Source of the DNA: Pelomonas sp. SE-A7
GTDB taxonomy: Bacteria; Pseudomonadota; Gammaproteobacteria; Burkholderiales; Burkholderiaceae_C
Assembly: GCF_030345705.1 (NCBI RefSeq)
Contig: NZ_JAUASW010000001.1
Location: 1,736,001-1,800,000, forward strand
Length of the DNA stretch: 64,000 bases
Direction of reading: 5' to 3'
Shown here piece after piece: positions 1 to 8,515 of this stretch. The position numbers were made by a program, and so were the translations under genes. The notes under the pieces are model-generated. The model was not told where the DNA came from. It was given only the letters and a program-made list of their open reading frames with translations, and did not search any database. Within the stretch, counting starts at the first letter, position 1. The number at the start of each line of letters is the position of its first letter.

Positions 1-2610
1 GCTCTCAATCGCCTTCGCATAGAGATTCCGTTGAGCTGTCGACAGCGGGAGCTTGCGGCAGTCCTCAACGATGACCTTAGGCGGGAGGTCAGTCGCCACC
101 TCCGCCTTGAGACGACGAAGAATCTGAGGCTCAATCTTTGCCCGCAGCTCTTCGACTCGCGCCTTCTCCTCATCGGTCTTCGCCTCAATGGGCTTGCGGT
201 AGCGCTGACCGAAGTCGTTCAGCGCTCCGAGCAACCCAGGTTGCACGTAATCGAAGAGACACCACATATCGGCCAGGGTGTTCTCGACAGGCGTGCCCGT
301 ACACGCAATCTTGAAGGCAACGTTTTGCTTCTTCGCCGCCCGGGTCACCATGGCCGCCGGGTTCTTGATGCGCTGGGCCTCGTCGCAGACCATCAAAGAC
401 CACTTCTGCGCTGCGAACGAGAACTCAAGGTCGCGCAACGTCTCATAGGTGGTCAGGACGACCTTTGCGTCACCCACCCAGTTCGGCCGCAGGAACTTGA
501 CCAGCCCGTCTTCGGCAAGCAAGCGTTGGTCAATCTGCGAGCGAGGAACGCGCAGTTCCGTGAGACCAGCCCCGTAGGCAGTTAGGAGCGGCAACGCACC
601 CGGCACAAAGAACTTCTCGGCTTCCTCTGCCCAGTTCTCCAACAGCGAGACAGGCGCCACCACGAGCATGGGCGGCATATCCGGGTCGCGTTCCAGCAGC
701 CATGCCATCAAGGCAAGCAGTTGGAACGTTTTGCCCAGGCCCATGTCGTCGGCAAGGACCGCACCGCGGACCTGATAGTCCATCTGCAGGCCGAACAGAT
801 GCTGCATCCAAGCCAGCCCCGCTCGCTGATGGGGGAGCAGCGAATATTCCGGGCGAATGCTTTTTGGCAGCTTCGGCTCCGCTGGCACGGCCTGCAGGGC
901 TTCCCTACGCATCTCCTCGTATTCGAGCGCCTGGATATTGGCCCGCAACACTAGCTGCTTCTTCGGCCCTAGCGCTTCCTTAGCGGGCCGCCGGATTTTG
1001 CTCGGGTCGAGGGGCTTGCCGGCTTCAATGTTGGTGAACAGCTCTTCGAAGGTGTCAATCACCAACTGCGCATCGCCAACCGACATCGGGTCCGGCACCC
1101 ATGACACGTTCAGCTCAGACTTCCCTGCAGCTTGTGCTGCTTGCAGGTCCTTCTTGAGCTTCTCGATGACGGGCTTGCTGGTTGGAACGGCGACAGGCTC
1201 TCCGCCGTGCTTCGGCGTGAAAACGACTACCGGCAAGACGTTTTCTGGAAACCAGCCGTCCTCTTCCTTTTTCTTGGCGATGTAAGGCGAGTAGTACGGC
1301 TTCTCAACGCCAATGCCTTCGATGCGTGCCGAATAGCCGCTTAGGTCATGAACCTGGGTATACGACACCAAAGTCGGCGGGGCCTGCCGACGCTCAAGCG
1401 CCTCCTTCAGGTCCTTGAGATGCTGCTCGGCGCTCCCGTCCACGACCAAGTCGTAGCCGTCCCAGGCCACCAGCTGGAAGTCGAGGGTCACAGCTCGAAA
1501 GAGCGCCTTCGTGAAATCCGAGAGCTGTTCGTCCGTGAGCCACTGTGTCTCAGACGAGGTTGGCCCGCTGGAATCTGCTGTTTCGATGAGCAAGCCCACG
1601 TGCATTGGGTAGCCGGCAGCATCGCGCTCGAAGACGGGAGTGAAGCGCTCGTAGTCAAGGCCGGCGGCCTCACGAGCCTGCTCAAACTGCGTTTCTTCGA
1701 TGACATCGACAGCGTCAACGCCAAGCGTCGCATAGGGATTCAGCAGAAAGGCCTGCGCTCGGGTGCCAGCGACACGCCGACCAGGCAGCCGCTTGACCTC
1801 TTGAAGGACCGTCCGCACCTTTGGCGTGACCAACACCTGGACGATGCCCTCAGGCGTGACCACGTCGTATCGGTCCTTGACAGCCTGTGCGCGGTCAAAC
1901 GCTTCAAGCCAACCTGCTGGAGCGCCATCGAAGCCGGGTTCGATTTCGATGACCCGGTCATCCGTCACTGCGTCGGAGCTACGCAGACCGATTTGAAGCT
2001 TCTCTGGCGTCAGAACGACTGACCGATAGAGGAAGTCATCGAGGCGCGCATCCGCTGCCAAGGCAAGCTTCCGGATGCGCCCCCATGCCTGTCGATGGAC
2101 GAGGTCATCCCGCTCAGTCTCCGGCCGGCGCGCGAATGTCACGACCTCCTTGAACAGCGCCCATTGCTGCGGATGCATCAGCGACTGCCGAGCCCCGTCA
2201 TCAAGCAGCGGCCCAGTCAGTTCACCGCCCAACTCGGCGCCATCGTCCAGGCTCCAACCTGCTATCGCGATGGAGAAGTCCCGGTCCGTCAGAGAGTTGC
2301 TGCTACGCAAGGCCGGGCGAGCCTGCATGAACGTCGGAAGTTGGAGCAGTTCATGGAGTGCGGCGTAGCTCGGCTGGCCCAGCGCCGAGTACAACGAATC
2401 CCATCCAAGCAGGAAGCCCTCTTCTGTCTCGACAGCCAAGCCATCGTCGGCCAGCTGCGTCATGAACCCAGTCAGCATCGGGCTGTCGATGTTGGCACCA
2501 CTAACCTTCGACGAACCGCGTGCCACCAGCACGCCCGCGGGTGACCATTGACGCCGCCACGCCGTGGCGTCATCCGACCCTGCCTTCCCCTGCTTGAACA
2601 CCTTGAACAT
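1..2610 (-). CDS. zorD: Zorya type I ZorD, SNF2-family helicase/nuclease, 3' end cut by window edge
   Basis: Effector ATPase of Zorya; the family is recruited by ZorAB to invading DNA and translocates on and degrades it. The window shows 870 in-frame codons with no stop, so roughly the last fifth of a usual ZorD of about 1,080 residues is missing. The first 550 or so residues are family-specific. The SNF2 core follows, with a Walker A segment DMGLGKT (Lys about 627), a DEAQ box at about 743-746 and the SNF2 GTPVEN motif further on. The ATG at 2610 is preceded by a GGGAGA ribosome site and lies 9 bases after the zorC stop. It is the last visible gene of the operon. The family call rests on both the helicase motifs and the zorABC context; a lone SNF2 protein would be ambiguous. 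Confidence 0.9.
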   Translation of the reverse strand, partial: MFKVFKQGKAGSDDATAWRRQWSPAGVLVARGSSKVSGANIDSPMLTGFMTQLADDGLAVETEEGFLLGWDSLYSALGQPSYAALHELLQLPTFMQARPALRSSNSLTDRDFSIAIAGWSLDDGAELGGELTGPLLDDGARQSLMHPQQWALFKEVVTFARRPETERDDLVHRQAWGRIRKLALAADARLDDFLYRSVVLTPEKLQIGLRSSDAVTDDRVIEIEPGFDGAPAGWLEAFDRAQAVKDRYDVVTPEGIVQVLVTPKVRTVLQEVKRLPGRRVAGTRAQAFLLNPYATLGVDAVDVIEETQFEQAREAAGLDYERFTPVFERDAAGYPMHVGLLIETADSSGPTSSETQWLTDEQLSDFTKALFRAVTLDFQLVAWDGYDLVVDGSAEQHLKDLKEALERRQAPPTLVSYTQVHDLSGYSARIEGIGVEKPYYSPYIAKKKEEDGWFPENVLPVVVFTPKHGGEPVAVPTSKPVIEKLKKDLQAAQAAGKSELNVSWVPDPMSVGDAQLVIDTFEELFTNIEAGKPLDPSKIRRPAKEALGPKKQLVLRANIQALEYEEMRREALQAVPAEPKLPKSIRPEYSLLPHQRAGLAWMQHLFGLQMDYQVRGAVLADDMGLGKTFQLLALMAWLLERDPDMPPMLVVAPVSLLENWAEEAEKFFVPGALPLLTAYGAGLTELRVPRSQIDQRLLAEDGLVKFLRPNWVGDAKVVLTTYETLRDLEFSFAAQKWSLMVCDEAQRIKNPAAMVTRAAKKQNVAFKIACTGTPVENTLADMWCLFDYVQPGLLGALNDFGQRYRKPIEAKTDEEKARVEELRAKIEPQILRRLKAEVATDLPPKVIVEDCRKLPLSTAQRNLYAKAIES

Positions 2611-2619
2611 CTTGTCTCC

Positions 2620-4284
2620 CTATTTCCACCAGCCCTTGCCAGGCTTGTTGCGGAACCCCCAGCGGGTCAGCACTGCATTGATGTGTTCGTTGCTCGCATC
2701 GGTTCGAACCCAGAGGCTCCCACCAACCGACGTCTTGTCGTCGATTTCGAGCCCATGGTCCCTGGTGAACTTCTGCAGCGCCGAGCGCGAATACTGCTGA
2801 GGGTCACCAGTGGGCTGCGGCGCGGGAGGCGTCACCTCAGGTCGGGTGGGCGCAGCGCGGACCGCCCGCGGGGCTGGAGCGGAGGGTTCAATGGAGAACT
2901 CCGACCGCAGGGTCGCTGCGAACATGTCCTCCCACTTGTCCCAGTTGTGGATGCCGTCCTTATGGCTCATCCGCAGGATGCTCTTGCTATCCCTGTGCTT
3001 AAGCGAGTTCGAGCCGTTCACTTCGAGCCGAAGCAGCTTCGTCGTGTCGAAGGGGATAGATTGGCGTGCGTCGTACCCGTAGAACGCGTTCCCCAATCCA
3101 CTGAACTCGACGGCCACCAAAGGACCCATCCACATGATGAACGCGTTGTTGGTGCCGTTGGCGTCCAGAGCGCGCAGGAGTCCCTTCATCTTCCCGCGAA
3201 GGACGGTCATGTCGCGCTCCCTCGAGTTGCGCGCTGTCGAGCCCAATGCGAACTCGATGTGGTCAATCGACTTGACGTACCGCTTCCAGAAGTTCATGCG
3301 ACGCGGGTCGCCCAGACCGTCTTCCGCGAGCTTGGTGAAGAACGTCTCGATGAACTCCAGCTTCAGCCAGTCGGCAACCATCGTGCGGGCAGCTTGTGTA
3401 ACGCCGCCCCATTCCGTGTCGTGGGACGGCAGCCAAGGATTGCCCCACCAAGCCACCGCCTTGTCGCGCAGGCCTTGATGCAGCGCGGTTCCTGGAACGT
3501 TTGCGTAGCGGTCCAGCACCATGACCATGCCGCGGTCGCGTAAGACGTCGTTTGCTGCGAGGAGGTCCAACAGGCGAGGCAGAAGCGCCTGGAATTGCCC
3601 GTTCCCCAGGCTAGTAGCGCCCTTGACTTGGGCCAACACCAGTTCTCGAAGGAACCAAGAGGCCTTATTGATGCCAAGTTGCTCGCACAGGTGGTCTATG
3701 GCGCCGCTGTCCCCGCGCAGCAGAGCATCCACGTAAGGTTCACAGGGCTGGTCACCGAACAGCAGGCGATTGCCCACGGCGGTGTCGACCCACTCAGGGT
3801 TGAGGCTCTTGTCTCGAATGAGGCCGTTTCGCTCCTGCAGGTAGTCGCGCAGCAGGCGCCAGTTGTTACGCCCCGCCCTGGGTGTGGATTCGGCCAGCGC
3901 GTCGTATGTGAAGTAGCTCTTGACCAGGCCCTGGTAGCAGCGCCGATACGCACTGGGCTTCACGCGCCATTCGTCGACTCCGTCCAAGACCTTCTGCAAG
4001 CGCGGCCGGTCCTCCAAGACGCAGGGGCCTAGCGGTTGGTGAGGAAGGCATAGCCCCCAGGACAGCATGTAAGCATCCCGGAATGACTGGATTTCCTGGC
4101 TCTGCCAGAAGCGCTTTACGGCGTCGAGCAGGTGGTCATCGACGACATGGCCTCCCCTGCGCGATTTCGACTTCGCTTCCATCTCAGCGATAACGGCGTC
4201 AATGGCAGTGCTCGGCGGCATATCTCGAGCCCCGGCCTGTACCGCCGGGCTCAACAGCGCCGCGAGATGGGCAAGTGCGTTCAT
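2620..4284 (-). CDS. zorC: Zorya type I ZorC, EH-signature protein
   Basis: 554-residue soluble protein, rich in Trp and charged residues, with no membrane segment, matching the ZorC (EH-signature) family by overall pattern and by position between zorB and zorD. In type I Zorya, ZorC is a cytosolic DNA-binding component that acts with ZorD after the ZorAB motor senses envelope damage. The chosen start, ATG at 4284, overlaps the zorB stop as ATGA; an ATG 12 bases further upstream is possible but would lengthen the overlap. The C-terminal 80 residues, after a Pro/Ala-rich linker, form a small basic tail ending in GKGWWK. No catalytic motif is obvious to me. Confidence 0.85.
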   Translation of the reverse strand: MNALAHLAALLSPAVQAGARDMPPSTAIDAVIAEMEAKSKSRRGGHVVDDHLLDAVKRFWQSQEIQSFRDAYMLSWGLCLPHQPLGPCVLEDRPRLQKVLDGVDEWRVKPSAYRRCYQGLVKSYFTYDALAESTPRAGRNNWRLLRDYLQERNGLIRDKSLNPEWVDTAVGNRLLFGDQPCEPYVDALLRGDSGAIDHLCEQLGINKASWFLRELVLAQVKGATSLGNGQFQALLPRLLDLLAANDVLRDRGMVMVLDRYANVPGTALHQGLRDKAVAWWGNPWLPSHDTEWGGVTQAARTMVADWLKLEFIETFFTKLAEDGLGDPRRMNFWKRYVKSIDHIEFALGSTARNSRERDMTVLRGKMKGLLRALDANGTNNAFIMWMGPLVAVEFSGLGNAFYGYDARQSIPFDTTKLLRLEVNGSNSLKHRDSKSILRMSHKDGIHNWDKWEDMFAATLRSEFSIEPSAPAPRAVRAAPTRPEVTPPAPQPTGDPQQYSRSALQKFTRDHGLEIDDKTSVGGSLWVRTDASNEHINAVLTRWGFRNKPGKGWWK

Positions 4285-4991
4285 CGCAGCGCACACTCCC
4301 CGAAGTTGGCAGCCTGCGTAGGGGACGCCGGCCTCGTCTCGTCGAGGCCCAGAAATTCAATCCGCATTTCGACGCGACGACTTTCTTCGTCGGTGTCCTT
4401 TGCAGCGTTGAAGGAATACCCCCCAACGAGGAAAAGCCTGCGCACGTTTTCCTTTTGACCTTCTGACAGCAGGCTGGGTCCCGTAGATGCGAACATGGTG
4501 CAGAGCACCCGCTGGCTTCGCTGCAAGCTGAGGTTCAGGTTACTCAGGTACGTGCCGGTCTTGTCCGTGTAGCCCTCGACCACGACCCGCTTCAGTACAC
4601 GCTTACCCAGGTCGTCATTCGCCAGCGTTAGGATTTCCGGCACGAACTGTCGAAGAACCTCCTCCTGCTCAGGCGCGAGATTGAATTTCGCCAGAGCGAA
4701 GCGCGCACGGTCGCCGAAGTCGATGACGCTGCGGCTGCGGTCCACCTTGATGCCTTCATGGCGCTTCGCGGCCTCCTCGAAGCGGTCGAGGATGCGTTCG
4801 ATGTCTTGGCGGTGCTGCTCTTCCTTCTTCTCGCGCTCGGTAACGTTTTTAGTGACTGCGAGCAAGGCGACGCCCATGACGACCAGAAAAAGCACCATCA
4901 ACGCCGTCATCAGGTCCGCGAACGAAATCCAGAACGGCTTCTCCGCCTCGTCACGATTACCGCGCTTCAGCACGACCTTGGCTCCGACCAT
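4281..4991 (-). CDS. zorB: Zorya ZorB, MotB/OmpA-like stator subunit
   Basis: 236-residue inner-membrane protein. A short cytosolic N-terminus is followed by one transmembrane helix (about 20-44) that carries Asp26 in the FADLM motif, the position of the ion-conducting Asp of MotB and ZorB. A linker leads to a C-terminal OmpA-type peptidoglycan-binding domain (about 90-210) with the signature GYTDKTG...N..LS..RS. With ZorA it forms the ion-driven motor that anchors to cell wall and senses phage entry. The ATG at 4991 starts 3 bases after the zorA stop, and a GGAGG ribosome site overlaps the zorA end. The zorC and zorD neighbours rule out a flagellar or Tol-Pal role. Confidence 0.93.
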   Translation of the reverse strand: MVGAKVVLKRGNRDEAEKPFWISFADLMTALMVLFLVVMGVALLAVTKNVTEREKKEEQHRQDIERILDRFEEAAKRHEGIKVDRSRSVIDFGDRARFALAKFNLAPEQEEVLRQFVPEILTLANDDLGKRVLKRVVVEGYTDKTGTYLSNLNLSLQRSQRVLCTMFASTGPSLLSEGQKENVRRLFLVGGYSFNAAKDTDEESRRVEMRIEFLGLDETRPASPTQAANFGECALR

Positions 4992-4994
4992 GGC

Positions 4995-7019
4995 TTACCT
5001 CCGCGCGGGGGTGAGATTGCCCATGGAGGCCAGCGTGATTTCAAGCTCACCGACAGCCGCATGCAGCATCCCTACAGCTTGGGTGAGCTTGGTGTGGAAC
5101 TCCGTGTTCGCCTTGTCCAAGGTCCGCTTGACCTCGGTCGCGAACGAGTTATGTGCCTCGCCAAGAACTTTGCTGACACCTTCCAGGTACTCGTCCGCCA
5201 TCCTCTGTGCGGTGCCCAGTCGCGTGGCCGAGCCCTCGATACGGGCAAGCACATCTGCGGTCAGGGTCGCCTCCCTCCGTGCAGCGTCCACCGCTCCGCG
5301 GAGTTCCGTGACCAGCTGCGCAACAGCATCGCGTTGCAGGCGATAGTCTTTCAGCAGCTCTTGCATGGCGGTCGAGCCACTGGTGAGGGCCCCCGACGTC
5401 TCTGAGAGCTTCGCGGAGACGTTCGCGGCTTGACCCATCACATTGGACACACGCTCTCCCGCAGAGGCGAAGTTTCGAGAAGCGGTGTTCAACAGCTCGG
5501 CGCCGGCGTTCATCTTGTCGACGGAAGACGTCGTCGCCTGGCCCAGCGTTGCCACGCTCTGCGCCATTTGTGTGGTCGCCGCGCCGAGTTCCTTGACCAC
5601 GGCTTCCACCGAATCCGACATCGTCGTCACGGCGCTGCGCGCACGGTCGGTCATTGACTGCTCGCGGGCACGGTTGCTCTCGAAGACCTGAGCCTGAGAC
5701 TCGTTGAGCGTCGTGAGCATGGTCGACACCTGTGTGCCAATGGACTCCAACGTGGTTTGCAGCTTCTGGTTGGTCTCCGATTGCGAACTGGCCACCAATT
5801 GGCGAATCTGTTCTATGAAGGCCGCAGACTGGGAGTTCATTGCCTCCTGGCGCGCCTCCATCTTCTCGACCGCCTGGGCCATGCGCTCGGCCATCGCGTC
5901 TGCAGAGCGTTGGCTGGAGGCCTCCATGTTGGCCACCAGCGTCTGCAGCGTGCCGACCGCTTCTTGGATGCTCCGCGCCGTTTGTTGATTGAGTTCGCTC
6001 AGGCCAGAAATCTGACCGCCGAACAGGTCGTTCAGCCTCTGACTGAAGCTGGTCATGACGTCCTGCAGCATGCGCGCTGCAGTGGCGCTCTGGTCTCCGC
6101 TCGCGGTCTTGACGGTGCTGGCGATGTCCTCGAGCGGGCCCTTGAGGCTTTGTTGAATGCTGTCGGAAATGGTCTTGCCGAGTGCCTGGTTGTCTAGCCG
6201 CGTCGCCTCGACCTGCTCACGTGCCGACTGGGCACTGGCGTTAATCTGTGCGGTCGTCAACTCGCGCAGCAGGTCGCCAAGCTCCTTGACGAGGGCATCT
6301 TTGAGAATCTTGGACTGGCTGGCTGACTCCTCCGAGGCCTTGACGAGGCGGGAGAGGTACTCCTCACCGGCTCCAGCCTCGAAGCGGGCGTCGATTGCGT
6401 GTGCAATCTCGTCAGTCCTCCGGTAAAGCGCCGCCAACAGGAGCTTTTCCAGGAACGTGACCACCATTGCCGCCGTGATTGCCGCCGCAGAGACGAGGAA
6501 GGCCTCCCCCACCGAGTGCATCAATGACTCAAGGCTGGTTCGAACTGTCGCCGCATTCTCACTAACCTTGAAGGCACGCAGGCCGTCGATGAGGCCGCTG
6601 AACGTGCCGATGATGCCGATGCCAGTGAAGAGGCCCGGTAGGTGCTTGAAGAACTCAGTTCGCAGCCGACTGTCGACGACGACCTGGCCATTGAAATGCA
6701 TCTCCGCGGGAACGGTCGCTCGCACCGCTCGCACGACCATCTGCCCGTCGCGCTCCTCGCGCTGGATGTGCAGCGACTCCTGATATTCCTTCCACAGGTG
6801 GGCGAGCCGCTTGTCTTGGCTGAATAGCTTCTTCAGCTCGGCTACTGACGTCTTTGCGTCCAACTTCGCAAGTTGGCTCTGAACCCTCCGCAACCGGAAC
6901 CAGTGCAGCACGCCCGGGATGAAGAAGACCAACACGAAGAAGGAAAGCAGGAGTACCAGCATCCCGCCCGTCGCGATGACTGAGGTCGGGGTGCTGCTCA
7001 GCAGCGCTTGGAAGTTCAT
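4995..7019 (-). CDS. zorA: Zorya ZorA, MotA/TolQ/ExbB-like motor with long cytosolic tail
   Basis: 674 residues. Transmembrane helices are visible at about 14-37, 128-148 (GLFTGIGIIGTFSGLIDGL, the TolQ/MotA core) and 170-196. Everything after about 230 is a very long Gln/Ala/Ser-rich coiled coil typical of ZorA tails, thought to carry the signal from the ZorAB motor to the cytosolic effectors. The length is close to the type I family (around 700). The start ATG overlaps the stop of the small ribbon-helix-helix gene (ATGA at 7016-7019), so the two are translationally coupled. The tail contains regular heptads with repeated SATQ/SVAT-like segments that look superficially like a chemoreceptor, but no signalling tip is present. 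Confidence 0.93.
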   Translation of the reverse strand: MNFQALLSSTPTSVIATGGMLVLLLSFFVLVFFIPGVLHWFRLRRVQSQLAKLDAKTSVAELKKLFSQDKRLAHLWKEYQESLHIQREERDGQMVVRAVRATVPAEMHFNGQVVVDSRLRTEFFKHLPGLFTGIGIIGTFSGLIDGLRAFKVSENAATVRTSLESLMHSVGEAFLVSAAAITAAMVVTFLEKLLLAALYRRTDEIAHAIDARFEAGAGEEYLSRLVKASEESASQSKILKDALVKELGDLLRELTTAQINASAQSAREQVEATRLDNQALGKTISDSIQQSLKGPLEDIASTVKTASGDQSATAARMLQDVMTSFSQRLNDLFGGQISGLSELNQQTARSIQEAVGTLQTLVANMEASSQRSADAMAERMAQAVEKMEARQEAMNSQSAAFIEQIRQLVASSQSETNQKLQTTLESIGTQVSTMLTTLNESQAQVFESNRAREQSMTDRARSAVTTMSDSVEAVVKELGAATTQMAQSVATLGQATTSSVDKMNAGAELLNTASRNFASAGERVSNVMGQAANVSAKLSETSGALTSGSTAMQELLKDYRLQRDAVAQLVTELRGAVDAARREATLTADVLARIEGSATRLGTAQRMADEYLEGVSKVLGEAHNSFATEVKRTLDKANTEFHTKLTQAVGMLHAAVGELEITLASMGNLTPARR

Positions 7020-7225
7020 TTTTGGGCCCCTCCCTTTGAGGTCCGGCTAGGTCTTGCTTCTTGTTGGTCAAGAGCCGCAATGCCTTGTTGCTCGCAGTAG
7101 TCAAACAGCAGTGTCTCCAGCATGTTTGTTTGCGAGCGCCGTTCGCGTGCCGCTGCTGCCTCCAGCAGGTGCTTGAAGCGCGGTGAAACGCGGAAGCTAA
7201 CGGCAATGCTTTTCTCGGCTGGCAT
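7016..7225 (-). CDS. Ribbon-helix-helix small protein, first gene of the zor operon
   Basis: 69 residues. The N-terminal strand SIAVSFRVSP, a helix (FKHLLEAAAARE) and a second helix (QTNMLETLLFDYCEQQ) give the Arc/MetJ/CopG ribbon-helix-helix pattern; the last 15 residues are a polar tail. The frame is open further upstream to 7507, but that extension has an unlikely Cys/Arg-rich composition, so the ATG at 7225 is preferred. The stop overlaps the zorA start (ATGA), so it belongs to the operon. Ribbon-helix-helix proteins usually bind DNA as dimers; autorepression of the zor operon is my inference. It is not a core Zorya component that I know of. Confidence 0.7.
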   Translation of the reverse strand: MPAEKSIAVSFRVSPRFKHLLEAAAARERRSQTNMLETLLFDYCEQQGIAALDQQEARPSRTSKGGAQK

Positions 7226-7299
7226 GGATGTGTGCCCTGTATAGCGCTCCACAATACATGCAACAAAGTGTTTCGATGCAAGGGTATGCCTGAGGACAT

Positions 7300-7321
7300 G
7301 CATCCCTCCAATGGGGGATGC
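7300..7321. promoter_or_regulatory. Inverted repeat in the zor / SRAP divergent control region
   Basis: The 309-base gap 7226-7534 separates the leftward zor operon from the rightward SRAP gene and must hold both promoters. It contains an inverted repeat with arms GCATCCC (7300-7306) and GGGATGC (7315-7321). This could be an operator for the ribbon-helix-helix protein or a hairpin in the zor leader. I see no convincing sigma-70 pair. Confidence 0.35.
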
Positions 7322-7534
7322 GCACGGGAGGCTGTTCCTCCGGAGCTTGCGTCGAGTCTTCACTGCCGGCCTTTGGTGGCGACCGACTGCAAGGCACGTT
7401 TTCAACGGCCGACACACGACTCGTAGCGCAATATCGACGCAAGATGAGTTCTTGGGCGAGGCGCGAAGCAAGCAAGTCGACCTTTCGCCGAGGGAATCAC
7501 AATCCACATATCCCGATTAGGTCAGGAGCTTCGA

Positions 7535-8494
7535 ATGTGCTACTCCGCGCAAGTCTGGGCCGACTACCGCACCTACGTACGCGACTTCGGCGCAGAGATT
7601 GACATCAAGGAGTTCTACGAGACCTTTTTTCGAAGGGCTCAGGGAGACGCCGTCACGATGCCGCGCGCGATGGAGAGCGCATTCGATAACCCGCAGACTG
7701 ACGTCGAGCGCACGGTCAAACAGCTCATCGACGAATTCCGACAAGTGGAGCACAAGCGCCTACAGGAAGAAGTCTTTGCACAGCGCACTCGGCTTGCAGA
7801 CGCGGAACGCAAGCTTTCGGCCAAGGAAACCAAAGCTGCACTTGAAAGCAAACGCATCGCGACCACCAAGGTCGACCGCGCGCTGGCTAAGCTAAAAAAT
7901 CTCGACCGGACGGACCTGCGGGAATCCGACTTCCGGATGTTCCCCAAGCATTACGTGCCAGTGATGGTCTTCGAGGAGGGCCGCCTGGTGGTGCGCCCGA
8001 TGCGCTATCAATGCCGTCCTGTAGGCAAGCCCGAGTTCTATGACACCAAGTACCCGGGCACGTTCAACGCACGCCGGGACAATCTAGAAGGCTTTTGGAA
8101 AGGGCAGTTCGGCCGCACCCATGGCGTGGCACTCGTGAGTGCGTTCTATGAAAACGTACCGCGGCACAAGGCGGAACACCGAGAGCTTCGCGAAGGAGAA
8201 GCTGAGGAAAACGTGATTCTTGAGTTCAGGCCGCGGCCGGCTCACGACATGGTCGTCGCCTGCCTTTATTCGCACTGGACTGCCCCTGGCCAGCCAGGCA
8301 TGTGGAGCTTCGCGTTCATCACGGACGAGCCTCCGGCGGAGGTCGCCGATGCAGGTCACGACAGATGCATCGTTCCGCTGAAGCCTGAAAACATGCTGCC
8401 ATGGCTGCAGCCGGACGCGAAGGACCTCAAATCGCTTTATGCCCTGCTAGATGACCGCGACACCCCGTACTACGAGCATCAACTGGCCGCATAA
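7535..8494 (+). CDS. SRAP-domain protein (HMCES/YedK-like) with coiled-coil insertion
   Basis: 319 residues. SRAP proteins use the N-terminal Cys, exposed by removing Met1, to crosslink abasic sites in single-stranded DNA. The landmarks are present: MCYSA at the N-terminus (Cys2), the NAR motif (Asn178), Glu206 in FYE, and His275 in GHDR. The usual length is near 220; the excess is a charged, probably coiled-coil block at about 30-125, inserted directly after the first strand. The start has an AGGAG site 6 bases upstream. The HEPN-motif gene follows 21 bases later on the same strand, so the two are probably cotranscribed. A role in defence or in protecting the island DNA is inference from location. 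Confidence 0.85.
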   Translation: MCYSAQVWADYRTYVRDFGAEIDIKEFYETFFRRAQGDAVTMPRAMESAFDNPQTDVERTVKQLIDEFRQVEHKRLQEEVFAQRTRLADAERKLSAKETKAALESKRIATTKVDRALAKLKNLDRTDLRESDFRMFPKHYVPVMVFEEGRLVVRPMRYQCRPVGKPEFYDTKYPGTFNARRDNLEGFWKGQFGRTHGVALVSAFYENVPRHKAEHRELREGEAEENVILEFRPRPAHDMVVACLYSHWTAPGQPGMWSFAFITDEPPAEVADAGHDRCIVPLKPENMLPWLQPDAKDLKSLYALLDDRDTPYYEHQLAA

Positions 8495-8515
8495 GCTTAG
8501 GCAGGTCCCAGCAGC

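Noticed and set aside
2548..3543. Long plus-strand open frame opposite zorC
   Set aside because: It mirrors the real minus-strand zorC in a GC-rich antisense frame, has an Arg/His/Pro-rich composition and no family resemblance.
4281..7019. zorA/zorB as a flagellar MotAB or ExbBD/TolQR pair
   Set aside because: The long ZorA coil, the zorC and zorD neighbours and the lack of any flagellar or Tol gene point to Zorya.
7226..7507. N-terminal extension of the RHH protein
   Set aside because: The 94 extra residues are Cys/Arg-rich, unlike the RHH fold, and would cover the divergent promoter region.
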